This document shows, piece by piece, positions 32,741 through 42,019 of a stretch of DNA of 64,000 bases. The DNA comes from Candidatus Pantoea carbekii (GTDB lineage: Bacteria; Pseudomonadota; Gammaproteobacteria; Enterobacterales; Enterobacteriaceae): contig NZ_CP010907.1 of NCBI RefSeq assembly GCF_000971765.1, positions 1,086,627 to 1,150,626 of the forward strand. The letters run 5' to 3'. The translations under genes and the position numbers were made by a program. Numbering within the stretch: the first letter of the stretch is position 1; the number at the start of each line of letters is the position of its first letter. Below the pieces are notes generated by a model that was given only the letters and a program-made list of their open reading frames with translations, was not told where the DNA came from and searched no databases.

Positions 32741-33724
32741 ATGATAAAAACGGAGCATTGGAAGCCAAGTGCACCCATGATCAATTTATGGAAACGTGCT
32801 TCCATTCTTGCAAAAATTCGTGGTTTTTTTTCCGATCGTGACATAATAGAAGTCAATACGCCATCTATGAGTCAAACAACTACTACAGACATCCATTTAG
32901 TTCCATTTCAAACGCATTTTATTCGACCTACTGCTACATTAGACAGTTATGATTTATGGTTAAGAACTAGTCCAGAATACCATATGAAACGACTTTTAGC
33001 AGCAGGAAGTGGTGCAATTTACCAATTGGGTTATAGCTTTCGTAACAAAGAAGTGGGGCGTTACCATAATCCAGAATTTACTATGTTGGAATGGTATCGT
33101 CCATATTACGACATGTACCTTTTAATGAATGAAGTAAATGTTCTACTACAACTGATTTTAAAATATAAGCAAGCCCAGTTTGTATCTTACCGACAGGTGT
33201 TCATTGATTATCTAGATATAGATCCATTGTCCTGTAATAAATACCATTTGTATACATTGATAGAAAAATTAGGTGAAAAACAAATTATAAGCGGAGAAGA
33301 AGAACATGATACTTTATTACAATTATTATTTATGCTAGCTATACAATCAAAAATTGGTCTTAAGAATCCAATTTTTATTTATCATTTTCCAAAAACTCAA
33401 GCAGAATTAGCAAAAATTAACAGCAAAGATCATCGTATCGCAGAACGTTTTGAGGTATATTACAAAGGAATTGAGTTGGCAAATGGTTCTGATGAACTTA
33501 CCGATAGATATGAACTACAACATCGTCTTGAACAGAATAATCTGTATCGTTCTAAAAAAAGTTTACCTCAATATCCTATCGATACATATTTAATAGAATC
33601 TCTAGCACATGGAAATATGCCAGATTGTTCGGGTGTAGCAATAGGTATAGATCGTTTAATTATGTTAGCATTGAACGCTGGTTCATTAAATGACGTAATT
33701 GCATTCCCTATCGACCGATGCTGA
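32741..33724 (+). CDS. epmA: EF-P--(R)-beta-lysine ligase EpmA (PoxA/GenX)
   Basis: 327 residues (E. coli 325). EpmA is a lysyl-tRNA synthetase paralogue that activates (R)-beta-lysine and transfers it to Lys34 of EF-P. Class II synthetase motifs are visible: [33 protein letters not shown] and [14 protein letters not shown] at the end. There is no anticodon-binding domain, as expected. The start is uncertain: ATG 32741 aligns best with E. coli and has AAAG eight bases upstream, while ATG 32735 would add two residues. It is followed by a 420-base gap with a strong bidirectional terminator. Confidence 0.95.
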   Translation: MIKTEHWKPSAPMINLWKRASILAKIRGFFSDRDIIEVNTPSMSQTTTTDIHLVPFQTHFIRPTATLDSYDLWLRTSPEYHMKRLLAAGSGAIYQLGYSFRNKEVGRYHNPEFTMLEWYRPYYDMYLLMNEVNVLLQLILKYKQAQFVSYRQVFIDYLDIDPLSCNKYHLYTLIEKLGEKQIISGEEEHDTLLQLLFMLAIQSKIGLKNPIFIYHFPKTQAELAKINSKDHRIAERFEVYYKGIELANGSDELTDRYELQHRLEQNNLYRSKKSLPQYPIDTYLIESLAHGNMPDCSGVAIGIDRLIMLALNAGSLNDVIAFPIDRC

Positions 33725-34145
33725 ATATATCAGACTTAACAGCATAATTTTTATTGACATATTCTAAAAATTAGACATATCCAGTAATATTATCCTAAAT
33801 ATTATAATAAATGCATAGACAATTTATTTATATATTTTGATGATTTTATTGAGAAAAAAATTATTTTTCACATATAAATAATTTTTTAAAATTAGGATCA
33901 TCATAACAATTTTTTTAAACACAACAGTCGCATCTTATGTGTTTTAAATAGTTGCTTGTGTAATTATTAATTAATATCAATATATTAAAATTTATTCAAT
34001 CTGAGTCATGCAGATGTAAAGCGAAAAAGGGAACAGAAGTGTTCCCTTTTTCAATATTGCAATTAAAAGTCACAAAACTAAAATAATGGTTAGTATGTGA
34101 AGAAATTTAATCAATATTTACTTGTATATTTAAATTACAATTTAT
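33725..34145. other. Convergent gap between epmA and degQ
   Basis: Contains no gene. A 12-bp AT-only stem (33855-33866 with 33876-33887) ending in six T may help end epmA transcription. The main terminator is listed separately. Confidence 0.45.
34024..34051. terminator. Bidirectional terminator between epmA and degQ
   Basis: A perfect 11-bp stem, AAAAAGGGAAC (34024-34034) with GTTCCCTTTTT (34041-34051), and a 6-base loop. It ends in T-runs when read from either strand, suiting two convergent genes. Confidence 0.9.
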
Positions 34146-35522
34146 TTATCCTGGTAGCAAGATATAAATACTTTCTTCACCACGTATAATGTTTAATGCT
34201 ATTACAGATAGTTTTTTCTGAAGAGCTTTGCGCATTTCAGAAAGATTTATTATACGTGTGCGGTTTATTCCAATAATGACATCGTCTTTTTGAAGACCAA
34301 CTAATTCAGCTGGTGTATTTCTTTCAATAAAATCAATTTTGATACCTTTTCTGCCATCCTTAGTTACACCATCACTTAGCGTTGCACCCTGGAGTCCGCG
34401 TGCCATTAAATGAGCACTATTAGGGCAATTTTGTTCTAGTATCACAGTTACTTTAACGAATTTTCCTTGACGTAACAGACCAATTTTTATTCTTTGTCCA
34501 GGTGGAGTAGTGCCAACCTTAGCACGTAGTTCAGAAAAACTAGCTATTGTTTTATTATTGATAGAAGTGATTATATCACCTGATTGAATACCTGCTTTTT
34601 CTGCAGCAGATTTTGGCAATACTTCTGAAACAAAAGCACCACGTTGTACATTAACGTTGAATGCCTGTGCTATATCAACATTCATTTCTATTCCTTTAAT
34701 ACCTAAACGACCACGTTTTATTTCACCAAATTGTATTAGTTGTTGTACGAGATTCATTGCCATATTACTAGGAATAGCAAAACCGATACCCATATTGCCA
34801 CCGCTTGAAGCTAGAATCGCAGTATTAATACCAATTAATTCACCTTTTAGGTTTACTAATGCACCGCCAGAATTGCCACGATTGATTGCTGCATCTGTCT
34901 GAATGAAATTTTCTAAACCCTCTAAATTTAGACCACTGCGACCAAGTGCTGATATAATACCAGAGGTCGCTGTTTGACCAAGACCAAATGGATTGCCAAT
35001 TGCTACGGCAAAATCACCTACTTGCAGTGCATCAGAATCCGCGATTTTTATTTGACTTAAATGATTTTCGGTTTTGACCTGAATCAGTGCAATATCAGTT
35101 GGTTCGTCAAAACCAATAGGTTGAGCGTCATATTCATTACCATCGTTTAACTGTACGATAATTTTATCTGCACCATTAATCACATGATTATTAGTAAGAA
35201 TATAACCTCTATTAGCATCGATAATTACGCCGGAACCCAATCCTTCAAATGGTTCTAACTGGCTATGTTGCCCAGGTAATTGACCAAAAAAGCGCCTTAA
35301 AGGTATAGGCATTTCTTGTACTTGTTGTGCACTGTCAATCCCTTCGACATGTACACTAACTACTGCAGGAAGAACTTTTTCCAGCATCGGAGCTAGGCTC
35401 GGTAGCGTTTGTCCTTGTACGTGTGCAGGAAAGGTTGCCTTAACACTTGGGGCAATACTCAAACCTAAAACTATCCAAATGCTCAAGATCAATACGCTTA
35501 AAAGTCGTTCTTGTGTTTTCAT
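34146..35522 (-). CDS. degQ: Periplasmic serine endoprotease DegQ (HtrA family)
   Basis: 458 residues (E. coli DegQ 455). A secreted protease-chaperone that degrades or holds misfolded periplasmic proteins. Order: N-terminal signal peptide (hydrophobic LIWIVLGLSIA-type stretch then KATFPA), trypsin-like domain with His in TNNHVI, Asp in TDIALIQV and Ser in NRGNSGGAL, then two PDZ domains (KRGRLGIKG onward; GLQKDDVIIGINRTRI near the end). The substrate loop is short, as in DegQ rather than DegP. degS, which neighbours it in E. coli, is absent. It lies next to zapG, as in E. coli. Confidence 0.95.
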   Translation of the reverse strand: MKTQERLLSVLILSIWIVLGLSIAPSVKATFPAHVQGQTLPSLAPMLEKVLPAVVSVHVEGIDSAQQVQEMPIPLRRFFGQLPGQHSQLEPFEGLGSGVIIDANRGYILTNNHVINGADKIIVQLNDGNEYDAQPIGFDEPTDIALIQVKTENHLSQIKIADSDALQVGDFAVAIGNPFGLGQTATSGIISALGRSGLNLEGLENFIQTDAAINRGNSGGALVNLKGELIGINTAILASSGGNMGIGFAIPSNMAMNLVQQLIQFGEIKRGRLGIKGIEMNVDIAQAFNVNVQRGAFVSEVLPKSAAEKAGIQSGDIITSINNKTIASFSELRAKVGTTPPGQRIKIGLLRQGKFVKVTVILEQNCPNSAHLMARGLQGATLSDGVTKDGRKGIKIDFIERNTPAELVGLQKDDVIIGINRTRIINLSEMRKALQKKLSVIALNIIRGEESIYILLPG

Positions 35523-35629
35523 TTCTATAAAGCTCTCGTTGCTAAAAGGGAATAGAGAAAGTGTGATAGTTGTTTAATAAAATTTTGACTAACAAAACGA
35601 GAAAATATAATAATACCATATTAAAGATA

Positions 35630-36028
35630 TTAATTGTGTTGTGTATGCTCACTACATGTTAAGCTAGATGAGTGTTCAGAGTAATCACGCGGGATTTGTA
35701 TTGTTGTCTGATTATTATTATTCATTTCTGGTAGTTGATGAGCAAAAAATTTTTTGTCTTCTGGCAGATTAGGTAAAAGTTCATTGCAACTTTTTTTCAT
35801 ATGTTGATAAAATTTACGATACTCACGTATCATATTGTCTGCCAATTCAGCGCTATGTGAATAATGCTTAACAAGTGCTTCGCGGTAGCTTAATAATTCT
35901 TGTCTTGATTGTTCTAATTCATCTTTTATAACGCGTAGTTTTCGTAACTTTTTATTACTAAAACGCATTAGTATAACGCCGATAATAATTCCAATGATTA
36001 AACCAATTAGACTATATTGCCAAGTCAT
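35630..36028 (-). CDS. zapG: Inner-membrane cell-division/envelope protein ZapG (YhcB)
   Basis: 132 residues, the E. coli YhcB size. It has one N-terminal membrane helix (YSLIGLIIGIIIGVILMRF), then a charged coiled-coil region and a disordered tail containing PRDYSEHSS, which is diagnostic for the family. YhcB/ZapG links cell division with envelope synthesis in E. coli. It is divergent from zapE, as in E. coli, and upstream of degQ on the same strand. Confidence 0.93.
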   Translation of the reverse strand: MTWQYSLIGLIIGIIIGVILMRFSNKKLRKLRVIKDELEQSRQELLSYREALVKHYSHSAELADNMIREYRKFYQHMKKSCNELLPNLPEDKKFFAHQLPEMNNNNQTTIQIPRDYSEHSSSLTCSEHTQHN

Positions 36029-36215
36029 AATATCTCCTACATAATTTTTATTATTTTATGCTGTATTTCTTTCATTTTAATATCAATAGTCAGTTATCAC
36101 TATACTTGTTAATGTATTGTAAGTGGAATGCTAAACGTAAGTATCTTTTAATATAGAGATATAATTTAATTTTCAATGATAGAAACGTTCATTATTCAGA
36201 GGTTTTAAAAAAATA

Positions 36216-37349
36216 ATGCAATATTTATCTCTACTTGCACTGTATGAACAGACCTTATTGAAAAATGCATTTCAGCCAGATGATAAACAAAGAGAAGTGA
36301 TTACTAAACTAAATAATATTCAACAACAGTTAATTACACGCCAATGTTATAAACAGAAAATATCAAAAAATCTATTTAATTGTTTTTCAAAATTTATTAA
36401 TAAAAAATGTTATAAATACGAATTACCCGTGCGTGGTCTATATATATGTGGAAGTGTGGGTTGTGGTAAAACATGGATAATGGATCTTTTCTTCCAATCA
36501 ATTCCTAAAAATCGTAAAATACGTCTACATTTTCATCGTCTTATGCTAAAAATACATCAAGAATTAAATCAGCTTCAAGGCTATGAGAATCCACTATTTA
36601 TTATTGCTAATCGTTTAAAATTTAAAACTGACATTCTTTGTGTTGATGAGTTTAGTGTATCCGATATAACAGATGCTATGTTACTTGGTATATTAATAGA
36701 AGCGCTTTTTACATGTGGTGTTTCATTAGTTATGACTTCTAACATTCCACCAGATGAACTTTATCAAAATGGTTTACAGCGAGCGTTTTTTTTACCTGCA
36801 ATTAATCAAATCAAACTTCACTGCGATATAATTCAATTTGATACTAATATTGACTATCGGCTCCGTGCATTACCTTTGATGCATATATGGAATTATCCAC
36901 TTAATCAAGACACTAATATTAAAATGAAGCATATGCTTTACAGAATGTCAGATCATATATGCCAACAATCATTGTCACTAGATATTAATCATCGAAAGAT
37001 GAAAATTCGAGGCATGGATGAAACGCAGGGAGTATTAGCCGTTGATTTTTCAATTTTATGCGGTCAAGGGCGTAGTCAATATGATTATATTGAAATATCA
37101 CACCGTTTTCAGAAGGTATTATTACATGATGTACTGGTAATGACTGATAAGAATGAAGATCAAGCATGTCGCTTTCTTGCACTGATAGATGAATTTTATG
37201 ACCGACATGTTAAATTAGTAGTTTCAGCAGAAAATTCAATGCATGAAATTTATCAAGGCAAACAGTTAAAATTTCAATATCAACGTTGCTTATCGCGTTT
37301 ACAGGAAATGCAAAGTCAAAAGTACTGGTTTCTACCTCATTTACCTTAG
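36216..37349 (+). CDS. zapE: Cell-division ATPase ZapE (AFG1 family)
   Basis: 377 residues (E. coli 375). ZapE is an ATPase reported to act at the division ring under low oxygen or heat in E. coli. Walker A GSVGCGKT is at 79-86, followed by MDLFFQSIP; Walker B ILCVDEFSVSDI and the sensor VMTSNIPPDELY follow. The middle is diverged compared with E. coli (an AT-driven, Lys/Asn/Ile-rich drift), but the frame is open. Its neighbours zapG and rplM-rpsI keep the enteric order. Confidence 0.93.
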   Translation: MQYLSLLALYEQTLLKNAFQPDDKQREVITKLNNIQQQLITRQCYKQKISKNLFNCFSKFINKKCYKYELPVRGLYICGSVGCGKTWIMDLFFQSIPKNRKIRLHFHRLMLKIHQELNQLQGYENPLFIIANRLKFKTDILCVDEFSVSDITDAMLLGILIEALFTCGVSLVMTSNIPPDELYQNGLQRAFFLPAINQIKLHCDIIQFDTNIDYRLRALPLMHIWNYPLNQDTNIKMKHMLYRMSDHICQQSLSLDINHRKMKIRGMDETQGVLAVDFSILCGQGRSQYDYIEISHRFQKVLLHDVLVMTDKNEDQACRFLALIDEFYDRHVKLVVSAENSMHEIYQGKQLKFQYQRCLSRLQEMQSQKYWFLPHLP

Positions 37350-37586
37350 GTAATTAAGAAAATTTTTATTGAGATATGATAGAATGTAAAGCTCGATTTT
37401 AGATTAGAGTAATTTAAAATTTTTCAGATTTATGTAAAATGAAGTTTTATTTCTTTAAATGTATTATGTAAATGATTTTCTCAAAATAGATATTTTTTAG
37501 TTATTCATAGCAGAGATGTATAGAGTTCAATTATTAAAGCATTTGAATTTTTAAAAACCTGTCATTGTTATTTAGGTAAGATTTTA

Positions 37587-38015
37587 ATGAAAACATATAT
37601 GGCTAAACACATTACTACAGAAAAAAAATGGTATACTATTGATGCAAAAGGAAAAATACTAGGACGTTTGGCAACAGAATTAGCACGTCGGTTACGTGGG
37701 AAACATAAAGTAGAATATACTCCACATGTTGATATGGGTGATTATATCATTGTTATAAACGCTGATAAAATTGCTATAACCGGTAATAAATATAATAAAA
37801 AAATTTATTATCGCCATACAGGTTATATTGGTGGTATAAAGCAAACAACTTTTAAAGAAATGTTGCTTCGTTCGCCTGAACGAATTATTGAAATTGCTAT
37901 TAAAGGTATGCTACCAAAAGGACCATTAGGACGTGCAATGTATCGTAAATTGAAAGTTTACGCGGGTAAAGAACACAAACATGCGGCACAAAAACCGCAA
38001 ATTCTTGACATTTAA
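37587..38015 (+). CDS. rplM: 50S ribosomal protein L13
   Basis: 142 residues, the same as E. coli. L13 binds 23S rRNA early in 50S assembly. Conserved blocks are [54 protein letters not shown] and the end KPQILDI. rpsI follows after 15 bases in the standard two-gene operon. In E. coli L13 also regulates its own operon through the leader; whether the leader hairpin persists here was not determined. Confidence 0.98.
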   Translation: MKTYMAKHITTEKKWYTIDAKGKILGRLATELARRLRGKHKVEYTPHVDMGDYIIVINADKIAITGNKYNKKIYYRHTGYIGGIKQTTFKEMLLRSPERIIEIAIKGMLPKGPLGRAMYRKLKVYAGKEHKHAAQKPQILDI

Positions 38016-38030
38016 TCAGGATTTAAATCA

Positions 38031-38423
38031 ATGGTTGAAATTCAAAAATATGGTACTGGTCGTCGAAAAAGTTCATCTGCACGTGTGTTTATGAAGATAG
38101 GTAGCGGTAAAATTATAGTCAATCAACGTTCTCTAGAACAATATTTTGGCCGTGAAACTGCGCGTATGGTAGTATGTCAGCCACTAGAATTAGTTAATCT
38201 AATTAACAAAATGGACCTTTATATTACTGTTAAAGGTGGTGGTATTTCGGGTCAAGCAGGCGCGATTCGTCATGGTATTACTCGTGCTTTAATACAGTAT
38301 GATGAATCTATGCGTTCTGATCTACGTCAGGCTGGTTTTGTAACACGTGATGCACGTCGAGTTGAACGTAAGAAAGTTGGTTTGCGAAAATCACGCCGTC
38401 GTCCGCAATTTTCTAAGCGCTAA
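38031..38423 (+). CDS. rpsI: 30S ribosomal protein S9
   Basis: 130 residues as in E. coli. S9 lies in the 30S head; its C-terminal tail (ending RRRPQFSKR) reaches the P-site tRNA, and that tail is fully kept. [12 protein letters not shown] and [17 protein letters not shown] are conserved. The gene ends the rplM-rpsI operon and is followed by a terminator at 38481. Confidence 0.98.
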   Translation: MVEIQKYGTGRRKSSSARVFMKIGSGKIIVNQRSLEQYFGRETARMVVCQPLELVNLINKMDLYITVKGGGISGQAGAIRHGITRALIQYDESMRSDLRQAGFVTRDARRVERKKVGLRKSRRRPQFSKR

Positions 38424-39887
38424 TATTTTGATATAAATAATTAAATATAATGTTTTGCTTTTGATTATTTAATTTTAATGAAAATCTGCACGGAAGCGGA
38501 TTTTTATTTTTAATAATTTCTTAACCTCATAAAGAAAAAAGATTTTTATTTTTTGCGATTTACTATATTTTAATACATATGTCGATTATATGGCTATTGC
38601 ATCTATAGTCAATCAAGATCCCATGTGTTTTCTTTCGAACATTATTCATAATGAATGTATTCTTCATAATCATCTAGCATGTAACTTATTAGAGATGTCT
38701 AGTATAGATAATTTAATATTCAATACCTAAAATAAATACTTTCTTAGAATAAGCTGTGTTATATTATGTAATGTATTAGTAGCGTTAGTTAAGTTTAGAT
38801 TCCGTTTTTAACTATATTAAGGATTATATTTAGCATAAAAATCTTATAATTACTTTTAATTTTAAAAAAATAATATATTTTCTTTTAGTGCCTAGGTGTT
38901 CTACAATTATCGCGTAAGAATTTGCGAAACATCAAATATCAACATCAATAATAATTTAATCTATCAATAAAAATTGGATTTTTTATATAAATACTCAATA
39001 TTAAATATAATATTATGTGCATGATGTTAATCATACACTTTGATGAAAAATAATTTTCTCTCAAAATATTAATTCAATATAATTAGATGCATATCAATAT
39101 CTCTCTATGTATAGATACATTACATAACATAATTCGTAAATGTGGTGAACTGTATGGATTAAATGCTGAAAATAAGGAATTATTGAATTTGATTTCTTTA
39201 AACTTTTTAAATTAAAATTTAATATAGTAATAGCCAACACAGACTAACAAATTCTTGTTTGGCAAAATTTCAAAATTTAATATCTAGTGATATGTAATAA
39301 ATTGCAATATGCAAATCAAAGTTATTTGTTTGTATTTTGTAATGCAAAATATTTCTTCATCGTAGGTAATGAAATTTAAAAGAGCAATTTGAAATATTTA
39401 ATAAATGTTAAATATTGTTTATCAATCAGATAATCAGCTAATGTACGTTTAAAAATTAACTATAAAAATCATAACGCTATAGAATTTACAGTTATTTTAA
39501 TGAAAATTTAAGAGAGATATCACTATTAATATTCTTTACTGATGCGCTTTTTTTAACAGAACATTGCTATGATGAAATAGTGTTTTACAGTACATTGGTA
39601 TCTGTCAATTCAACAAAAGATTCATAACATTAACTAATCAAATAAGAAAAATGATGAAATCAATTTAAATATCATAGAATCAATGTGTTATTTGAAAAAT
39701 GTTGCTCAATTATTTCAACCTATTAATATAATTTGCTTGATATCATATTTGCAAGATTTCATGAAAATGAGTAAGTTAATTATTTTTTAAAATGTTTTGA
39801 TTTACGAAATCAATAGTAATTTTTTACGTAAAAATACCTTGCACAAATAATAGATAATATATATCTAAATTTATTTAATAGAAGATT
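38424..39887. other. 1.46-kb gap after rpsI with a possible sspA trace
   Basis: Besides the terminator at 38481, no intact gene is seen. In E. coli sspA-sspB follow rpsI. A short block at about 38606-38650 (ATCTATAGTCAATC, then TTTCTTTCGAA) resembles sspA codons for IYSHQ and SFE, suggesting a nearly erased sspA. Everything downstream to npr is unreadable. Confidence 0.4.
38481..38510 (+). terminator. Terminator after rplM-rpsI
   Basis: AAAATCTGC (38481-38489) pairs with GCGGATTTT (38496-38504) with one G-U pair and a 6-base loop, followed by a T-rich tail. Confidence 0.8.
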
Positions 39888-40160
39888 TTATACTTCATAA
39901 AAACCAGCTTGAAAGAGCTCAATGACTGCAGCTAATGCTTTTTCTTCTTCAATACCGTTAGCTTCGATCTCAATGTGACCTCCTTTTGCTGAATCGAGCA
40001 TCAGTAATCCAATCACACTACTAGCTTTTGCTTCAGTACCTAATGTATTACGTAAAATTACTTCAGCATTGAAACTTTGTACTAATTCAAATAATTTCAT
40101 CGCTGGTCGTGCATGTATGCCTAGCTTATTTTGAATTTCAACAATTTTTTTTACAGTCAT
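39888..40160 (-). CDS. ptsO: Nitrogen-PTS phosphocarrier NPr
   Basis: 90 residues, the E. coli size (gene npr/ptsO). An HPr-like carrier that passes phosphate to EIIA-Ntr. The active-site His16 is in [13 protein letters not shown] by direct count; [17 protein letters not shown] is the second conserved block. It is the last gene of the minus-strand run ptsN-rapZ-npr, two bases after rapZ. Its upstream phosphotransferase PtsP is not in the window. Confidence 0.95.
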   Translation of the reverse strand: MTVKKIVEIQNKLGIHARPAMKLFELVQSFNAEVILRNTLGTEAKASSVIGLLMLDSAKGGHIEIEANGIEEEKALAAVIELFQAGFYEV

Positions 40161-40162
40161 AA

Positions 40163-41011
40163 TTAAAATTTTTCCAGAGTACGATGACGAGATTGTACGT
40201 TTTTGCCACGAAAACGGAAGTAACGTGTTAGCTGTTCCACTATATACACTGAACGATGTTTACCACCTGTACAACCAATTGCCACAGTAAGATAACTACG
40301 ATTATTCTTTTCTAACATTGGCAGCCAAGTTTCTAGATAATTTCGTGTTTGATAGATAAAGTTATGTACTTCTGTGCAACGTTCGAGAAATGCTATTACT
40401 GAATGATCGAGACCTGTCATAGAACGTAATTTTGGATCCCAATGTGGGTTAGGTAGAAAACGTACATCAAATACATAATCTATATCCATGGGAATCCCAT
40501 ACTTAAAACCAAAAGACTCAAATATTATAGTGAGTTCGCGGTTGCATTTACCAAGTAGTCTTTTACGCAATATTTGCGCTAATTCATGTACTGACATCTC
40601 TGATGTATCAATGATCAAATCGGCACGAGAACGCAAGGGTTCTAATAACGCATTCTCTTCATTAATAGCCTTTTCCAATGATATATTATTATTAGAAAGC
40701 GGATGAAGGCGACGGGTATGATTATAACGACGTATAAGTGTATTTTGATTAGCATCTAAGAATAATAGCTGTGGTAAAAAAGAATTAGGTAAATTATTAA
40801 TAGAATTTTCAAATATTTCAAGTGATTCTGGCATATTACGCACATCAATACTTACTGCTATAGAAATATTACGTTGAGTTAAGATATTAGCTAATTCTGG
40901 AAGTAATAATACTGGAAGGTTATCAACACAGTAAAAACCCATATCTTCTAAGGCATTTAATGCAACTGATTTTCCTGATCCAGAGCGACCGCTGACGATC
41001 ATGATTACCAT
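40163..41011 (-). CDS. rapZ: RNase adapter protein RapZ
   Basis: 282 residues from the ATG at 41011 (E. coli 284). RapZ binds the small RNAs GlmY and GlmZ and guides RNase E to GlmZ, tuning GlmS. Walker [21 protein letters not shown] is at the N-terminus; the C-terminal RNA-binding region [20 protein letters not shown] and the basic end SRHRTLEKF remain. It is a surprising regulator to keep in a reduced genome; it is in its normal operon place between ptsN and npr. GlmM, a later enzyme of the same pathway, is encoded at 61 kb. Confidence 0.95.
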   Translation of the reverse strand: MVIMIVSGRSGSGKSVALNALEDMGFYCVDNLPVLLLPELANILTQRNISIAVSIDVRNMPESLEIFENSINNLPNSFLPQLLFLDANQNTLIRRYNHTRRLHPLSNNNISLEKAINEENALLEPLRSRADLIIDTSEMSVHELAQILRKRLLGKCNRELTIIFESFGFKYGIPMDIDYVFDVRFLPNPHWDPKLRSMTGLDHSVIAFLERCTEVHNFIYQTRNYLETWLPMLEKNNRSYLTVAIGCTGGKHRSVYIVEQLTRYFRFRGKNVQSRHRTLEKF

Positions 41012-41065
41012 CACATTTCTCACGTTTTAAACAGAATACGAGTCGCAAGCAAGACGCTCTGTATA

Positions 41066-41551
41066 TCAAAGATTCGCTTCCGGTGTTTCTGTAATGATAG
41101 CGTAGAGTTCGGAATCACTCTGCGCTGCACGTAAACGGCGACAGATTATTTTGTTTGCTAATCGTTTTGCTACTAGTGATAACGTATGTAAATGGGTCTT
41201 GCACTGATCGGATGGCACCAGTAGTGCAAATAACAAATCTACCGGTTGATTATCAATAGCATTGAAAGCGATTGGATGAACAAGGCTAATAAATACACCT
41301 AGAGTGTATAATATATCTACTTCCAGTTTCCCATGAGGAATTGCAATACCATTACCAATTCCAGTACTGCCTATACGTTCACGAGTTGAAATCGCTTCGA
41401 AAAGTCGCTGATGCGGTAAATTCAACTGTTTACCTGCTAGTTTGCTAATGATTTCCAATGCATGTCTTTTATTCTCGCAGTATATACCATTTCGCGTACA
41501 GTCTAGTGAAAGCACAGACCTCAATTCCAGTGTTAGATCATTCTTTATCAT
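41066..41551 (-). CDS. ptsN: Nitrogen-PTS EIIA component PtsN
   Basis: 161 residues (E. coli 163). EIIA-Ntr is a regulatory phosphoprotein controlling potassium transport and other targets, phosphorylated by NPr. The active-site His73 is in AIPHGKLE by direct count. TRERIGSTGIGNGIAIPHG and LLVPSDQCKTHLHTLSLVAK are typical. It is intact although the hpf and rpoN genes just upstream in the operon are dead, so the PTS-Ntr branch is under selection separately from sigma-54. Confidence 0.95.
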   Translation of the reverse strand: MIKNDLTLELRSVLSLDCTRNGIYCENKRHALEIISKLAGKQLNLPHQRLFEAISTRERIGSTGIGNGIAIPHGKLEVDILYTLGVFISLVHPIAFNAIDNQPVDLLFALLVPSDQCKTHLHTLSLVAKRLANKIICRRLRAAQSDSELYAIITETPEANL

Positions 41552-41711
41552 CTTTTTGCTTAGGAATTCACATAGTCATGAAGATGGCCACAACTTACTT
41601 AATTAATGCAATTAATTGTAAGTGTATTAAAAGATATCTATTGCGATTCTAAACTGAGCAATAATCAGCGCATCTCTTTTCCCGTCTAAGTACTTAATAA
41701 AATAGTGCTTA

Positions 41712-41999
41712 AAAGCAGTGAAAGTTAGTATCTTTTTGAATTGTCGTTTTCTTGATTCAACTAAGTGAAAATTTGTTGATGAATCCAATAATCGAACGAC
41801 ACGTATACTTGCTATATTTGATGTGCCCTTAGTAAAGCACAATATATAACATTATGCGTGAAACATTTAATACTTCCAGTATAAGATTACATTGACTAGT
41901 ATCATTGTAGCAGTAATTTAATGTAATAAATTTATTACCTACAAATTTATTAGATTTAATGATATTAAAATCATTTTGTTGTACTAAATTTGTTTGCAT
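41712..41999 (-). pseudogene. hpf: Decayed ribosome hibernation promoting factor
   Basis: It starts (ATG at 41999) 20 bases after the rpoN stop, the E. coli arrangement. The first ~45 codons can be read as MQTNLVQQNDFNIIKSNKF followed by VGNKFITLNYCYND and LILEVLNVS, matching HPF's REFVTAKFAKLEQYFDRIN and VLKVEKVT. A later piece in another frame, QVYVSFDYWIHQQIF, matches DMYAAIDGLIDKLARQL. Stops and a frameshift break it; only position and pattern make the case. The length to ptsN fits the 95-codon gene. An overlapping open frame at 41627-41842 reflects this ruin. Confidence 0.65.
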
Positions 42000-42019
42000 A
42001 ATATTTTGTCTCTATTATT

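Noticed and set aside
41627..41842. 71-codon open frame on the minus strand between ptsN and rpoN
   Set aside because: It overlaps the decayed hpf in a different frame and resembles no family itself.
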